Of a DNA stretch of 64,000 nt, positions 29,897-37,481 are shown one piece after another. Positions within the stretch are counted from its first letter, which is position 1, and every line of letters begins with the position of its first letter. A program made the translations under genes and the position numbers. This stretch comes from G963663775 sp963664255 (GTDB taxonomy: Bacteria > Bacillota > Clostridia > Oscillospirales > Butyricicoccaceae), in the NCBI GenBank assembly GCA_963664255.1, contig OY760938.1:1674001-1738000 (forward strand). Reading direction: 5' to 3'. The notes below the pieces were generated by a model. It was not told where the DNA came from. It searched no databases and saw only the letters and a program-made list of their open reading frames with translations.

Positions 29897-31369
29897 ATGT
29901 ATATAAAAAAGGACAGAGGACAGCAAAAACAAATAAAATTTGTAAGCATAGAAGATTTGGTACCGAAAGACCACATTTTAAGGGACATCGACAGAGCGAT
30001 TGATTTTAATTTCATATATGACGAAGTAAAAGGACTGTATTCCGAAATAGAATGGGGCAAACCGGGAATCGACCCGGTAGCACTGTTTAAAATAGTGTTC
30101 ATACAATACTTATTCGGAATCCGCAGTATGCGGCAGACCATTAAAGAGATAGAAGTAAATATGGCATACCGCTGGTTCATCGGGTATGATATCGGAGAGA
30201 AAATCCCCCACTTTTCTACGTTCGGAAAGAACTACACACGCCGATTTGAAGGAACAGATGTGTTTGAACGAATATTCACACATATTTTGAATGAAGCGGT
30301 GGATTGCGGATTTGTGGATGCAAGCGCGATATTCATAGACGGTACGCACATAAAGGCAAGTGCAAACAAGAAAAAGAGCCAGCCTGCGGAAATTGAAATT
30401 CAGGCAAGAAGCTACCAAAAGCAGTTAGATGAGGAAATCGCAAAAGACCGGGGACTGCACGGAAAAAAGCCGCTGAAAAAGGATGACGGCAATGACGATG
30501 ACCAACCGCCCACACCTCCGGCAACAAAAACAATCGCGCAAAGCAAAACAGATCCAGAGTGCGGAATGTTCCACAAGGGAGAACATGAAAAGCAGTTTGC
30601 CTATGTAGCGAATACCGCATGTGACAAACACAATTTTATACTGGACTTTGTACTGGGTGCAGGAAATATTCATGACAGCATGATGTTCAGCAGTGTATAT
30701 GAAAAGGTTTTAAAAAAGTTTCCGGAAATACAGGCTGTTGCGGTAGATGCAGGATACAAAACTCCGGCAATTATGAAAGAAATCATTGACAGTGAAAAAA
30801 TTCCTTGTGTGCCATACAAACGTCCAATGACGAAAAAAGGATTCTTTAAAAAGTATGACTTTGTGTATGATGAATATTTTGACTGTGTGTTGTGCCCAAA
30901 CAAGCAGGCCCTAACATATTCTACAACCAATCGGGAAGGATACCGTGAATACAAAAGCAACACTGAAATTTGCAAAAATTGTCCTATGCGTTCCCAGTGT
31001 ACAGAAAGCAAAGCCTGTCAAAAGGTTGTAACCCGGCATATTTGGGAGCCATACATGGAACTTGCTGAGGATTACCGGCATACTCCCGAGTATCGGGACA
31101 TTTACAAGTTAAGAAGCGAAACCATTGAGCGTGTTTTTGCCGATGCAAAAGAGAAACATGCCATGCGTTATACTCAGCTACGTGGACTGCAAAAGGTGAA
31201 AATGCAGGTCACGCTTACTTTCGCGTGCATGAATTTAAAAAAGCTGGCGACATGGAAGCGAAGAACGGGCATGCTGCCGCCACCTTTACAACACTTTATC
31301 AATCAATTGGCCTATTTCTATTGCTTGTTTCTAAATACAAATCAAAAAGGTACTCTACGCGTTGCGTAA
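29897..31369 (+). CDS. IS1182-family transposase
   Basis: 490 residues. DDE transposase: the N-terminal DUF772-type region has KFVSIEDLVPKDHILRDID, GKPGIDPVALFKIVFIQYL, RSMRQTIKEIEVN and IPHFSTFGKNYTRRF; the C-terminal DDE_Tnp_1 domain has AVDAGYKTPAI, CPNKQALTYS, the Cys pairs CKNCPMRSQC and the end block RSETIERVFADAKEKHAMRY. Start ATG chosen behind AGGGG; a GTG three codons earlier is possible. There is no sign of frameshift or stop. The stop codon falls in the loop of its own terminator hairpin. Confidence 0.93.
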   Translation: MYIKKDRGQQKQIKFVSIEDLVPKDHILRDIDRAIDFNFIYDEVKGLYSEIEWGKPGIDPVALFKIVFIQYLFGIRSMRQTIKEIEVNMAYRWFIGYDIGEKIPHFSTFGKNYTRRFEGTDVFERIFTHILNEAVDCGFVDASAIFIDGTHIKASANKKKSQPAEIEIQARSYQKQLDEEIAKDRGLHGKKPLKKDDGNDDDQPPTPPATKTIAQSKTDPECGMFHKGEHEKQFAYVANTACDKHNFILDFVLGAGNIHDSMMFSSVYEKVLKKFPEIQAVAVDAGYKTPAIMKEIIDSEKIPCVPYKRPMTKKGFFKKYDFVYDEYFDCVLCPNKQALTYSTTNREGYREYKSNTEICKNCPMRSQCTESKACQKVVTRHIWEPYMELAEDYRHTPEYRDIYKLRSETIERVFADAKEKHAMRYTQLRGLQKVKMQVTLTFACMNLKKLATWKRRTGMLPPPLQHFINQLAYFYCLFLNTNQKGTLRVA

Positions 31370-31380
31370 AGTACCTTTTT
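31344..31380 (+). terminator. terminator of the transposase gene
   Basis: AAAAAGGTACT pairs with AGTACCTTTTT, with an inner TACGC-GTT-GCGTA stem. The transposase stop codon lies within it. Confidence 0.8.
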
Positions 31381-31391
31381 GTCGACGGTCT

Positions 31392-31422
31392 GAGACGGTA
31401 ACTTTGGTTACCGTCTCTTTTT
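31392..31422 (+). terminator. rRNA operon terminator, right copy of the duplication
   Basis: The same 26-bp hairpin as at 29797, here followed by TTTTTGTGTGC. That sequence would have paired with the GCACACAAAAA before the left copy, so the original hairpin had a 22-bp perfect stem. The U run is retained on this side only. Confidence 0.88.
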
Positions 31423-31453
31423 GTGTGCATTGAAAATTGAAATAGAGTTAATC

Positions 31454-32293
31454 TCATGAATAGCAAATCTCTAAATTCAAACTCGAAACAGCTTTTTTGA
31501 CGCAAACCAAACCGCTATCATGGCAAAGTTGGGGATGTTTTTGCGAAAACAGCTGCATACGGAACGTTATATCTTCTTCATTGTCATGATGCACCGTCAG
31601 TATAAATGGAACAACATCTGTTATCTCATAATTGCACGCCGTGTAAAATTTACATCGCGCTTGTCCAGAGATTATAATTGTATCATGACAGGGGTCAGAA
31701 CAGTCTACCTCCAGATGATATTTAGAGGCATAGACTTGTAGACGATCGCTATTATTTTGGGTACTGTATTGAATGGCGCTATTGGGGATGTCGTAGGAAA
31801 ACACAAATGTGTAGAGATTTGCAAATTGCTGATAAAATGCATCACAGGGATTGCTGACCTCACCGTTTGCGTTACCAGTCACACAGCAGTCGCAATGACA
31901 GCAGGGACAACTGGTGGTGGTGGATGCGGTTGCAGAGGAACTGCAAGTGGTGGTAGTGGAGGTCGTTGTGGTGGTTGTCGTCGTTGTGGAGCTAGTGGTG
32001 GAAGAGGACATGATTTGCAGTACATCTCGCAATTTGAACTGTAAGAGCATTTCAAGCTTCACCAAATCCTGAATGGTGTGCGAAGCACTCTGATTTACAT
32101 CCAAAAGCGATTGCAGACTGATATGCTCTTGCAAATATTTTTGCAAGACGCACAGAATTTTGCAAGATTCGGCATCCATCAGCTTTGATACACTGCATTC
32201 TTCCATGGCAATGGATGCGAGCAATAAATGGATGGCATCCTCTAAGGTGATACCAATGGATGGATTCACATCCGGGATATTGGGGAATGACAT
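31454..32293 (-). CDS. Thr-tract protein A, Cys-rich (candidate spore-surface protein)
   Basis: 279 residues; function not known. Start MSFPNIPDVNP behind GAGGGATTATC. Three parts are seen: a helical N-terminal domain (about 1-95) with LEDAIHLLLASIAMEE and LEMLLQFKLRDVL; a Ser/Thr tract (about 96-128) with up to nine Thr in a row; then a Cys cluster (C129, C131, C132, C134, C136, C137) and a beta-rich C-terminal domain of about 135 residues with several more cysteines. The N-terminal domain is clearly paralogous to that of protein B on the opposite strand. There is no signal peptide, as for many spore coat/exosporium proteins. A sigma-K-like promoter precedes it. The Thr tract is a plausible O-glycosylation site; a glycosyltransferase lies 1 kb away. 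Confidence 0.7.
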   Translation of the reverse strand: MSFPNIPDVNPSIGITLEDAIHLLLASIAMEECSVSKLMDAESCKILCVLQKYLQEHISLQSLLDVNQSASHTIQDLVKLEMLLQFKLRDVLQIMSSSTTSSTTTTTTTTTSTTTTCSSSATASTTTSCPCCHCDCCVTGNANGEVSNPCDAFYQQFANLYTFVFSYDIPNSAIQYSTQNNSDRLQVYASKYHLEVDCSDPCHDTIIISGQARCKFYTACNYEITDVVPFILTVHHDNEEDITFRMQLFSQKHPQLCHDSGLVCVKKAVSSLNLEICYS

Positions 32294-32340
32294 GATAATC
32301 CCTCGTTTACAACTATGAATGGTATAATGACTTACATCAG

Positions 32341-32367
32341 TAGTATATGTGAGCGGCGAGAAAGCGT
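32341..32367 (-). promoter_or_regulatory. sigma-K-like promoter of Thr-tract protein A
   Basis: On the - strand: AC (32367-32366), 16 bp, CATATACTA (32349-32341), matching the sigma-K pattern AC-N16/17-CATANNNTA. It ends 47 bp upstream of the start codon. Confidence 0.55.
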
Positions 32368-32419
32368 GATAAAAAACCGTATGCTGTATGGCATACAAGA
32401 ATTATCATGATACATTGAC

Positions 32420-32447
32420 ACATCGTTTGACAGCAACGCATATTCTA
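32420..32447 (+). promoter_or_regulatory. sigma-K-like promoter of Thr-tract protein B
   Basis: AC (32420-32421), 17 bp, CATATTCTA (32439-32447), about 48 bp upstream of the start codon. It mirrors the promoter of the divergent paralogue. Confidence 0.55.
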
Positions 32448-32495
32448 AGATGAAGGGACAGGAATAACTGTTCTGCATCAGAAAGGAGTTCTGTT

Positions 32496-33236
32496 ATGTC
32501 ATTCCCGAATATTCCTCCTGTGGATGCTGCTATTGACATTACTACGGAAGACGCGGTCAATTTATTGCTGGCATCTATTGCTTTTGAAGAGCTGGGGTTA
32601 GCGCATATTATCAATGCTGAGGCAGAAAAATTGCAATATGTACTCGGAACACTGGACAGCCAAACGGTTTTGGAAGAGGCGCCTACCATCGAAGAGTTGT
32701 TGGAAATTAATCATTCTATCGACCAGACGCTGCGTGATGTGATTAAAAAGGAAATGCTGCTGCAATTTAAATTAGAAGATACCATCACTATTTCGACAAC
32801 AACAACAAGCACCACCACAACCACGACAACAACCACAGAAGAACCCATTGATGTGGGCTCTGCATGGTCTGTGGGAACAAATTTTGGCCAAGGCAATGCA
32901 CAATATACGACATTGGGACCGCGGGAGCAAGAAAAAACAGTTGTACTAGGCTTGGGTTCCACGTATATTCCGGTAGGAACGGTGCATTTGCTGCGGGACG
33001 GAAATGATTTGCTGGTGACGATTTCCACGGTATATCCGTATTTAATGGACCAAAATCACCTGTATGTCAGCGATGAAGTACCGGTCAACAGCGCACCGGG
33101 CAGTTTCCCCTATCAGTATACAGTGACAGAGCCAGAAGACTATTTCGCAACGCACACATTCCAGGTGGATGTCAGTGCGTATGTAGGAGATACGCTGTAT
33201 ATTGCGGCACATGCGCATATCTTACAGCAAGTATAA
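32496..33236 (+). CDS. Thr-tract protein B (candidate spore-surface protein)
   Basis: 246 residues; function not known. AGAAAGGAG precedes MSFPNIPPVD. The N-terminal domain (about 1-98) matches protein A closely (EDAVNLLLASIAFEE against EDAIHLLLASIAMEE; KEMLLQFKLED against LEMLLQFKLRD). A Thr tract follows (about 100-114). The C-terminal domain (about 120-246) differs from A: it has no Cys and looks like an extracellular beta-sandwich, with VGTVHLLRDGNDLLVTIST, HLYVSDEVPVNSAPGSFPY and DTLYIAAHAHI. There is no signal peptide. It ends at a bidirectional terminator shared with the glycosyltransferase. Confidence 0.7.
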   Translation: MSFPNIPPVDAAIDITTEDAVNLLLASIAFEELGLAHIINAEAEKLQYVLGTLDSQTVLEEAPTIEELLEINHSIDQTLRDVIKKEMLLQFKLEDTITISTTTTSTTTTTTTTTEEPIDVGSAWSVGTNFGQGNAQYTTLGPREQEKTVVLGLGSTYIPVGTVHLLRDGNDLLVTISTVYPYLMDQNHLYVSDEVPVNSAPGSFPYQYTVTEPEDYFATHTFQVDVSAYVGDTLYIAAHAHILQQV

Positions 33237-33261
33237 CCCGAACATTACGAACCCAATAAAG

Positions 33262-33294
33262 AAAACGCTCCCATTTTTCGTGGGAGCGTTTTTC
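33262..33294. terminator. bidirectional terminator
   Basis: AAAACGCTCCCA pairs perfectly with TGGGAGCGTTTT, loop TTTTTCG, T runs on both strands. It separates protein B (+) from the glycosyltransferase (-), whose stop codon overlaps it. Confidence 0.88.
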
Positions 33295-34576
33295 ATTCCT
33301 CCAACAATGGCTGTAGCTGGTGATACCAGACCCATTGAGGATTGAATTTTTGGCGTGCCAAGCTTTTGGAAGATAAAACCGCAGCATCACGCATATGGTC
33401 GACAATCCGCAGAGCATGCTCCTCCAGATAGGTGCGCTCAGAGGGAGCGTAGTTTTCCGTGGTATCAAACCCAAAATTTCGTGCATCCCATCGCATGAAA
33501 TAGGCGTGCAGTTGGTTACCAATTTCAGAAAGTGCAGGAACGGCTTCGTTTAAAACCAAAAAATTTCCGCGGCTTGCGGCTTCTAATACGGTTAAACCAA
33601 AGGATTCTGAATAGGACGGACAAATAAACAGATTGGAAAGCGTGAACAAATCCAACACGCCATCGCGCGGAAACCCTTGGGGGTAACCACAATCACTGGT
33701 GAACACCATGTCAGCTTCCTGCAGTCCGTAATACAGCCCGATTTTCTGAATGGCACTTTTATATTTGGGCGGGTCAATATCCATGCAGGGAAAATCACAG
33801 AAAATAATTTGCACGGTTAATTCCGTCTTTTTTCGGATACAGCCGGCAAGTGCCGCAACTTTTTCAAATTTTTTGCCGGTAGTGAATCTTCCTGGGTATA
33901 TGATTAAAAGATCCGGGGAGAGCAAATTAACCTGCTGGTGGAGTGCCTGCACGGGTGCACACATAAAGGAAAGTAGGTCCAGCGTATTGTAAAGCACACG
34001 GCATCTGCCCTCAGGCACTTGATATTGCTTGGCAAGCGCAGGGATACCGGAATAGGTCGGATAGACATAAGTGGTATGTGGCATGGGTGTATAGCGGCAG
34101 GAGAGCGGATACAGCGGGTTTGGCGGACGGTTTACAGGGGCGGAATGGGTGACAGCAATGAATTTGACGTGCGGCAGCGCTTCTTGCGCGTTGCGAATGG
34201 CGGCGTTGTGCACCAAATGCCAACCTTGATAATGGATGTCATGCATGATACAAACATCCACATCCTGTAGATGCGTTTTAAAATCCTGTGCAATCACCTG
34301 CACTTCTTCTGTAAAGGTCGTGTGTACGGTGGCGTTTGGCTGCGAATAATCATACCAATGAATTTGCCGTGTACCAACTCGATTGGTAATTTTCACCCAT
34401 TCTATCCGCTCATCGGCAAAAATGCCGCGTCTGTCACTGTCTGGACAATCTTGACTGACCAACAGTTTGGGATGAATGCCAGCATCAAACAGCATTTTGA
34501 GATGCTCTGCAACCACATTTACCAAAGAATACGTATGGCTCAGACCATTGAACATGGTAAGAATTGCGATTTTCAT
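33293..34576 (-). CDS. glycosyltransferase, GT4-like (GT-B fold)
   Basis: 427 residues. The N-terminal Rossmann half starts MKIAILTMFNGLSHTYSLV; the C-terminal half carries LLIIYPGRFTTGKKFEKVAAL and the donor-site motif CPSYSESFGLTVLEAASRG, with the E-x7-E pattern typical of retaining family 4 transferases. The residues before the motif (NLFIC) and after (GNFLVL) fit. Donor and acceptor are unknown. Its convergent position next to the Thr-tract genes suggests that it may glycosylate those tracts, as the sgtA-bclA pairing does on C. difficile spores; this is inference. AAAGAGGAGGC precedes the ATG. Confidence 0.82.
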   Translation of the reverse strand: MKIAILTMFNGLSHTYSLVNVVAEHLKMLFDAGIHPKLLVSQDCPDSDRRGIFADERIEWVKITNRVGTRQIHWYDYSQPNATVHTTFTEEVQVIAQDFKTHLQDVDVCIMHDIHYQGWHLVHNAAIRNAQEALPHVKFIAVTHSAPVNRPPNPLYPLSCRYTPMPHTTYVYPTYSGIPALAKQYQVPEGRCRVLYNTLDLLSFMCAPVQALHQQVNLLSPDLLIIYPGRFTTGKKFEKVAALAGCIRKKTELTVQIIFCDFPCMDIDPPKYKSAIQKIGLYYGLQEADMVFTSDCGYPQGFPRDGVLDLFTLSNLFICPSYSESFGLTVLEAASRGNFLVLNEAVPALSEIGNQLHAYFMRWDARNFGFDTTENYAPSERTYLEEHALRIVDHMRDAAVLSSKSLARQKFNPQWVWYHQLQPLLEE

Positions 34577-34714
34577 ACAGAATCGTGCCTCCTCTTTGAT
34601 AGAAAATATGTCTGCACCTCCGAAGATATGATAGTGCTTTAAAAAAACAGAGAATGGAATTGCGGCTGTATGATTTTCATAAAAATGAGAATGCTAAAAG
34701 ACGAGGTGATATAG

Positions 34715-34900
34715 ATGCCCAATGACAATCCTTTATCAGAAATTCCACTTGGCTTTGGCATGGCACTCGCCAAAAATCAAGCAGCCTTAAGCCGCTTTGG
34801 TATGCTTTCAATAGCAGAACAAAAATCAGTGATTGAGGGGACGCATCAAATTGCATCCAAGCAAGATATGCAGGCGTATGTACAAGCATTGGTGGAATAA
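34715..34900 (+). CDS. small conserved-looking protein (61 aa)
   Basis: 61 residues, MPNDNPLSEIPLGFGMALAK..., with a strong GAGGTGAT site 8 bp upstream and a terminator directly after, so it is very likely a real single-gene unit. It is soluble and mostly helical, with STHR-like EGTHQIASKQDMQAYVQAL at the end. I recall similar short proteins in other Clostridia with NPLSEIPxGFGMALA, but no function. It is not part of a longer frame. Confidence 0.75.
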   Translation: MPNDNPLSEIPLGFGMALAKNQAALSRFGMLSIAEQKSVIEGTHQIASKQDMQAYVQALVE

Positions 34901-34905
34901 TCTGC

Positions 34906-34938
34906 AAAGAGGGTTTGCGTGAAACAAGCCCTCTTTTC
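34906..34938 (+). terminator. terminator of the 61-aa gene
   Basis: AAAGAGGGTTTG pairs with CAAGCCCTCTTT (one G-U), loop of 7 nt, followed by a short T run. Confidence 0.8.
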
Positions 34939-35208
34939 CTTGTGAAAATAATACTTAAAGTTATACAAAGTGCAAGAAAATGGGTTTTAAATTTAAGCAT
35001 AAACACATTTTAAATCGATTTCCAGAACGATAAATATACTGAAATATAACGTATGCAAGAATTAATAACGCTGAAATTTGACAAAACATATTTATTGTGT
35101 TAATATATGCATATAAGCAAAGTTTTAAGCATGAAATAGTTTTGATTTATATGTGTTTTTATATCGAAAAAAAATATCCGTAAAGTATAATTTAAGGAGC
35201 GTGATTTG
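34939..35208 (+). other. AT-rich region upstream of ablA
   Basis: About 270 bp of markedly AT-rich, non-coding DNA. Apart from the ablA promoter I see no gene or convincing riboswitch. Confidence 0.6.
35078..35106 (+). promoter_or_regulatory. sigma-A promoter of ablA
   Basis: TTGACA (35078-35083), 17 bp, TAATAT (35101-35106). About 100 nt of 5' leader precedes the start. Confidence 0.75.
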
Positions 35209-36516
35209 ATGCGAAGTCAAGTGATGGAAGAAACATTACAGCAACACAAAATGGATAAAAAGTGGACAGACTGGCGCTGGCAGTTGGAGCATAGGGTTAC
35301 AGATATTGCCACGTTTGAAGGACTGCTGGGCATTACATTTGCAGCGGAGGAACGGCAGGCGCTGGAAGAAACGCTGGAGAAGTTTCCGTTGTCCATTACG
35401 CCGTATTATTTATCGCTCATCGATACCAGTGACTATCAAAACGACCCGATTTATAAGCAGTGTTTTCCAAACCCGAGTGAGCTCATCATTCAAAAGCACG
35501 AAATGGCAGACCCGTTGGCAGAGGAAAAGGACAGCCCCGTGCCAGGGCTGACGCATCGTTATCCGGACCGTGTGCTGCTGCACGTCAGCAATGTTTGTTC
35601 CATGTATTGCAGGCACTGCACACGCAAGCGGAAAGTCGGCGATTTGGACTCTATTCCGGATAAAGAGGCGATTTCCAAAGCCATTGCATATATTAAAAAC
35701 ACCCCGCGCGTGCGGGATGTGCTGCTTTCGGGCGGCGACCCATTAATGCTGTCGGATGAGGCACTGGATTGGATTTTAACAGAGCTTCGCAAAATTAAGC
35801 ACGTGGAAGTGATTCGCATTGGCAGCCGTATGCCAGTGGTGTTGCCGTATCGCATCACAGACAGCTTGGTGAAGATGCTGAAAAAGCATCATCCCATTTG
35901 GCTGAACACGCATTTCAATCATCCATATGAAATTACGGCATCTTCCAAACAAGCCCTGCAAAAGCTGGCGGATGCAGGCATACCGCTGGGCAATCAGTCG
36001 GTGCTGTTGGCGGGTGTCAATGATTGCACCATCATTATGAAAAAGCTGGTGCAGATGCTGGTGAGAAACCGTGTCCGCCCGTACTATCTGTACCAGTGTG
36101 ATTTATCCGAGGGGCTGACGCATTTCCGCACACCGGTCGGAAAGGGCATTGAAATTATCGAAAGTCTGATTGGACACACCAGCGGGTTTGCCGTGCCGAC
36201 CTATGTCATCGATGCACCTGGCGGGGGCGGCAAAATTCCGGTGATGCCAAATTACTTGCTTTCTTGGTCCGATAACAAAGTGGTGCTGCGCAATTATGAA
36301 GGTGTGATTACCACCTATCGAGAACCGGATGCATATAAGGCAATTTCCTGCAATCGTGCCTGTGAAACCTGTGATTTACAGTTTGATTTTGAGGAAAAGT
36401 CAGAGAACAAATCCATTGGTATCAGCAAGCTGTTGGCGGACTATGAGGAGGCAATCGCATTGGTGCCGGAAAACAATGCACGCCTGCATCGGCGCGCTAA
36501 TTATCTTTCGGAATAA
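35209..36516 (+). CDS. ablA: lysine 2,3-aminomutase
   Basis: 435 residues. A radical SAM and PLP enzyme that converts L-lysine to L-beta-lysine. The cluster motif CSMYCRHC lies near residues 130-137 in HVSNVCSMYCRHCTRKRKVG, followed by LLSGGDPLMLSD, IRIGSRMPVVLPYRIT, WLNTHFNHP, LLAGVNDC and the PLP region APGGGGKIPVMPNY. ATG follows AAGGAGCG; an adjacent TTG is less likely. ablB follows 26 nt downstream. With ablB, the role is making the compatible solute N-epsilon-acetyl-beta-lysine rather than lysine fermentation, where kamA sits with kamDE. Confidence 0.95.
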   Translation: MRSQVMEETLQQHKMDKKWTDWRWQLEHRVTDIATFEGLLGITFAAEERQALEETLEKFPLSITPYYLSLIDTSDYQNDPIYKQCFPNPSELIIQKHEMADPLAEEKDSPVPGLTHRYPDRVLLHVSNVCSMYCRHCTRKRKVGDLDSIPDKEAISKAIAYIKNTPRVRDVLLSGGDPLMLSDEALDWILTELRKIKHVEVIRIGSRMPVVLPYRITDSLVKMLKKHHPIWLNTHFNHPYEITASSKQALQKLADAGIPLGNQSVLLAGVNDCTIIMKKLVQMLVRNRVRPYYLYQCDLSEGLTHFRTPVGKGIEIIESLIGHTSGFAVPTYVIDAPGGGGKIPVMPNYLLSWSDNKVVLRNYEGVITTYREPDAYKAISCNRACETCDLQFDFEEKSENKSIGISKLLADYEEAIALVPENNARLHRRANYLSE

Positions 36517-36542
36517 TCCTGCAAGAAAAACGGAGTTGTCAT

Positions 36543-37376
36543 ATGGCAGATGAAATTCTTCAAATCAAAAATTCTATCGTACAGCATGGCAAAGAAAATG
36601 ACCGCGTGTATCTGATGAAGCTTGCCAAAGTCGATTATCCAGAGATTATGCCCCAGCTTTTGCAGCTGGCACAGGAAAATGGATATGGGAAACTGTTCGC
36701 AAAGGTGCCGAAATGGGCAGAAAATGATTTGCGGGAGCAGGGTTATCGCACAGAGGCGGAAATTGGGCAGTTTTTTGATGGCACGGAAACCGCGTGCTTC
36801 ATGGCGTATTATCTGCGGGCGGAACGGGCAGAGCCAAGCAATGCCAAACAGCTGCAAGCGGTGCTGACAGCGGCACAAAACAGCCAACGGCTGCAGGAAA
36901 AGCCGCAGCTGCCGCAAGCCTATGCAAGCCGCATCTTAACCCCGCAGGATGCAGGTGAAATGGCAAAGCTGTACAGGGAAGTGTTTGAAACCTATCCGTT
37001 TCCGATTCATGAACCGACCTATTTGCAAGAAACGATGCAGGATAATATCATATATTTCGGGATACGTACAGAAGGCAAGCTGGTGGCAGTTTCCTCTTGC
37101 GAAATGGATGTGAAAAGCAAAAACGTGGAAATGACCGATTTTGCAACCCTTCCTTCCTATCGTTCCAAGGGGCTTGCCTCTTTTTTACTGTCGGAGATGG
37201 AAGCCGAAATGCAAAGGCGGCACATTTGCACTGCCTATACCATTGCGCGTGCGGTGTCCTATGGGATGAATATCACCTTTGCAAAGCATGGCTATGCATT
37301 TGGCGGAACCTTGGTCAACAATACCAATATTGCAGGCGCGATGGAAAGTATGCACGTTTGGCATAAAGCACTGTAA
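36543..37376 (+). CDS. ablB: beta-lysine N6-acetyltransferase
   Basis: 277 residues. A GNAT acetyltransferase that acetylates the epsilon-amino group of beta-lysine. The N-terminal AblB-specific half (1-125) includes GYGKLFAKVPKWAENDL and GFFDGTETACFMAYYL-like sequence; the GNAT half has ASRILTPQDAGEMAKLYREVF, FATLPSYRSKGLASFLLSEME (acetyl-CoA loop) and NITFAKHGYAFGGTLVNNT. Paired with ablA, a combination known from methanogens, Bacillus and Clostridia as an osmoprotectant pathway. Confidence 0.9.
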   Translation: MADEILQIKNSIVQHGKENDRVYLMKLAKVDYPEIMPQLLQLAQENGYGKLFAKVPKWAENDLREQGYRTEAEIGQFFDGTETACFMAYYLRAERAEPSNAKQLQAVLTAAQNSQRLQEKPQLPQAYASRILTPQDAGEMAKLYREVFETYPFPIHEPTYLQETMQDNIIYFGIRTEGKLVAVSSCEMDVKSKNVEMTDFATLPSYRSKGLASFLLSEMEAEMQRRHICTAYTIARAVSYGMNITFAKHGYAFGGTLVNNTNIAGAMESMHVWHKAL

Positions 37377-37398
37377 CGCCTGCGTACGCGCCCCCAAA

Positions 37399-37462
37399 AA
37401 AAGAACATCCGATTGCAGTGAAAACGGAGCATTCCGATTCGTGCAAAAGGATGTTCTTTTTG
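37399..37462. terminator. bidirectional terminator
   Basis: AAAGAACATCC (from about 37399) pairs with GGATGTTCTTT (37449-37459), with a long interior and T runs on both strands. It lies between convergent ablB and the hybrid kinase gene. Confidence 0.75.
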
Positions 37463-37481
37463 CAGTAAAAGAGGGTGAAAA

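Larger units (their letters stand above)
29823..31391 (+). mobile_element. IS1182-family insertion sequence, intact
   Basis: 1569 bp with imperfect 19-bp terminal inverted repeats: left AGCCTGTAGACAAAAGGGT (29823-29841), right (reverse strand from 31391) AGACCGTCGACAAAAAGGT, 15 of 19 matching. It encodes one full-length transposase and has its own promoter and terminator. It sits in the rRNA operon terminator and is flanked by a 26-bp direct repeat of that terminator's hairpin core. Confidence 0.9.

Noticed and set aside
31946..32006. Repeated ACA/ACC-type triplets as a CRISPR or satellite array
   Set aside because: They are codons of the Thr tract in frame with the protein; there are no spacers.
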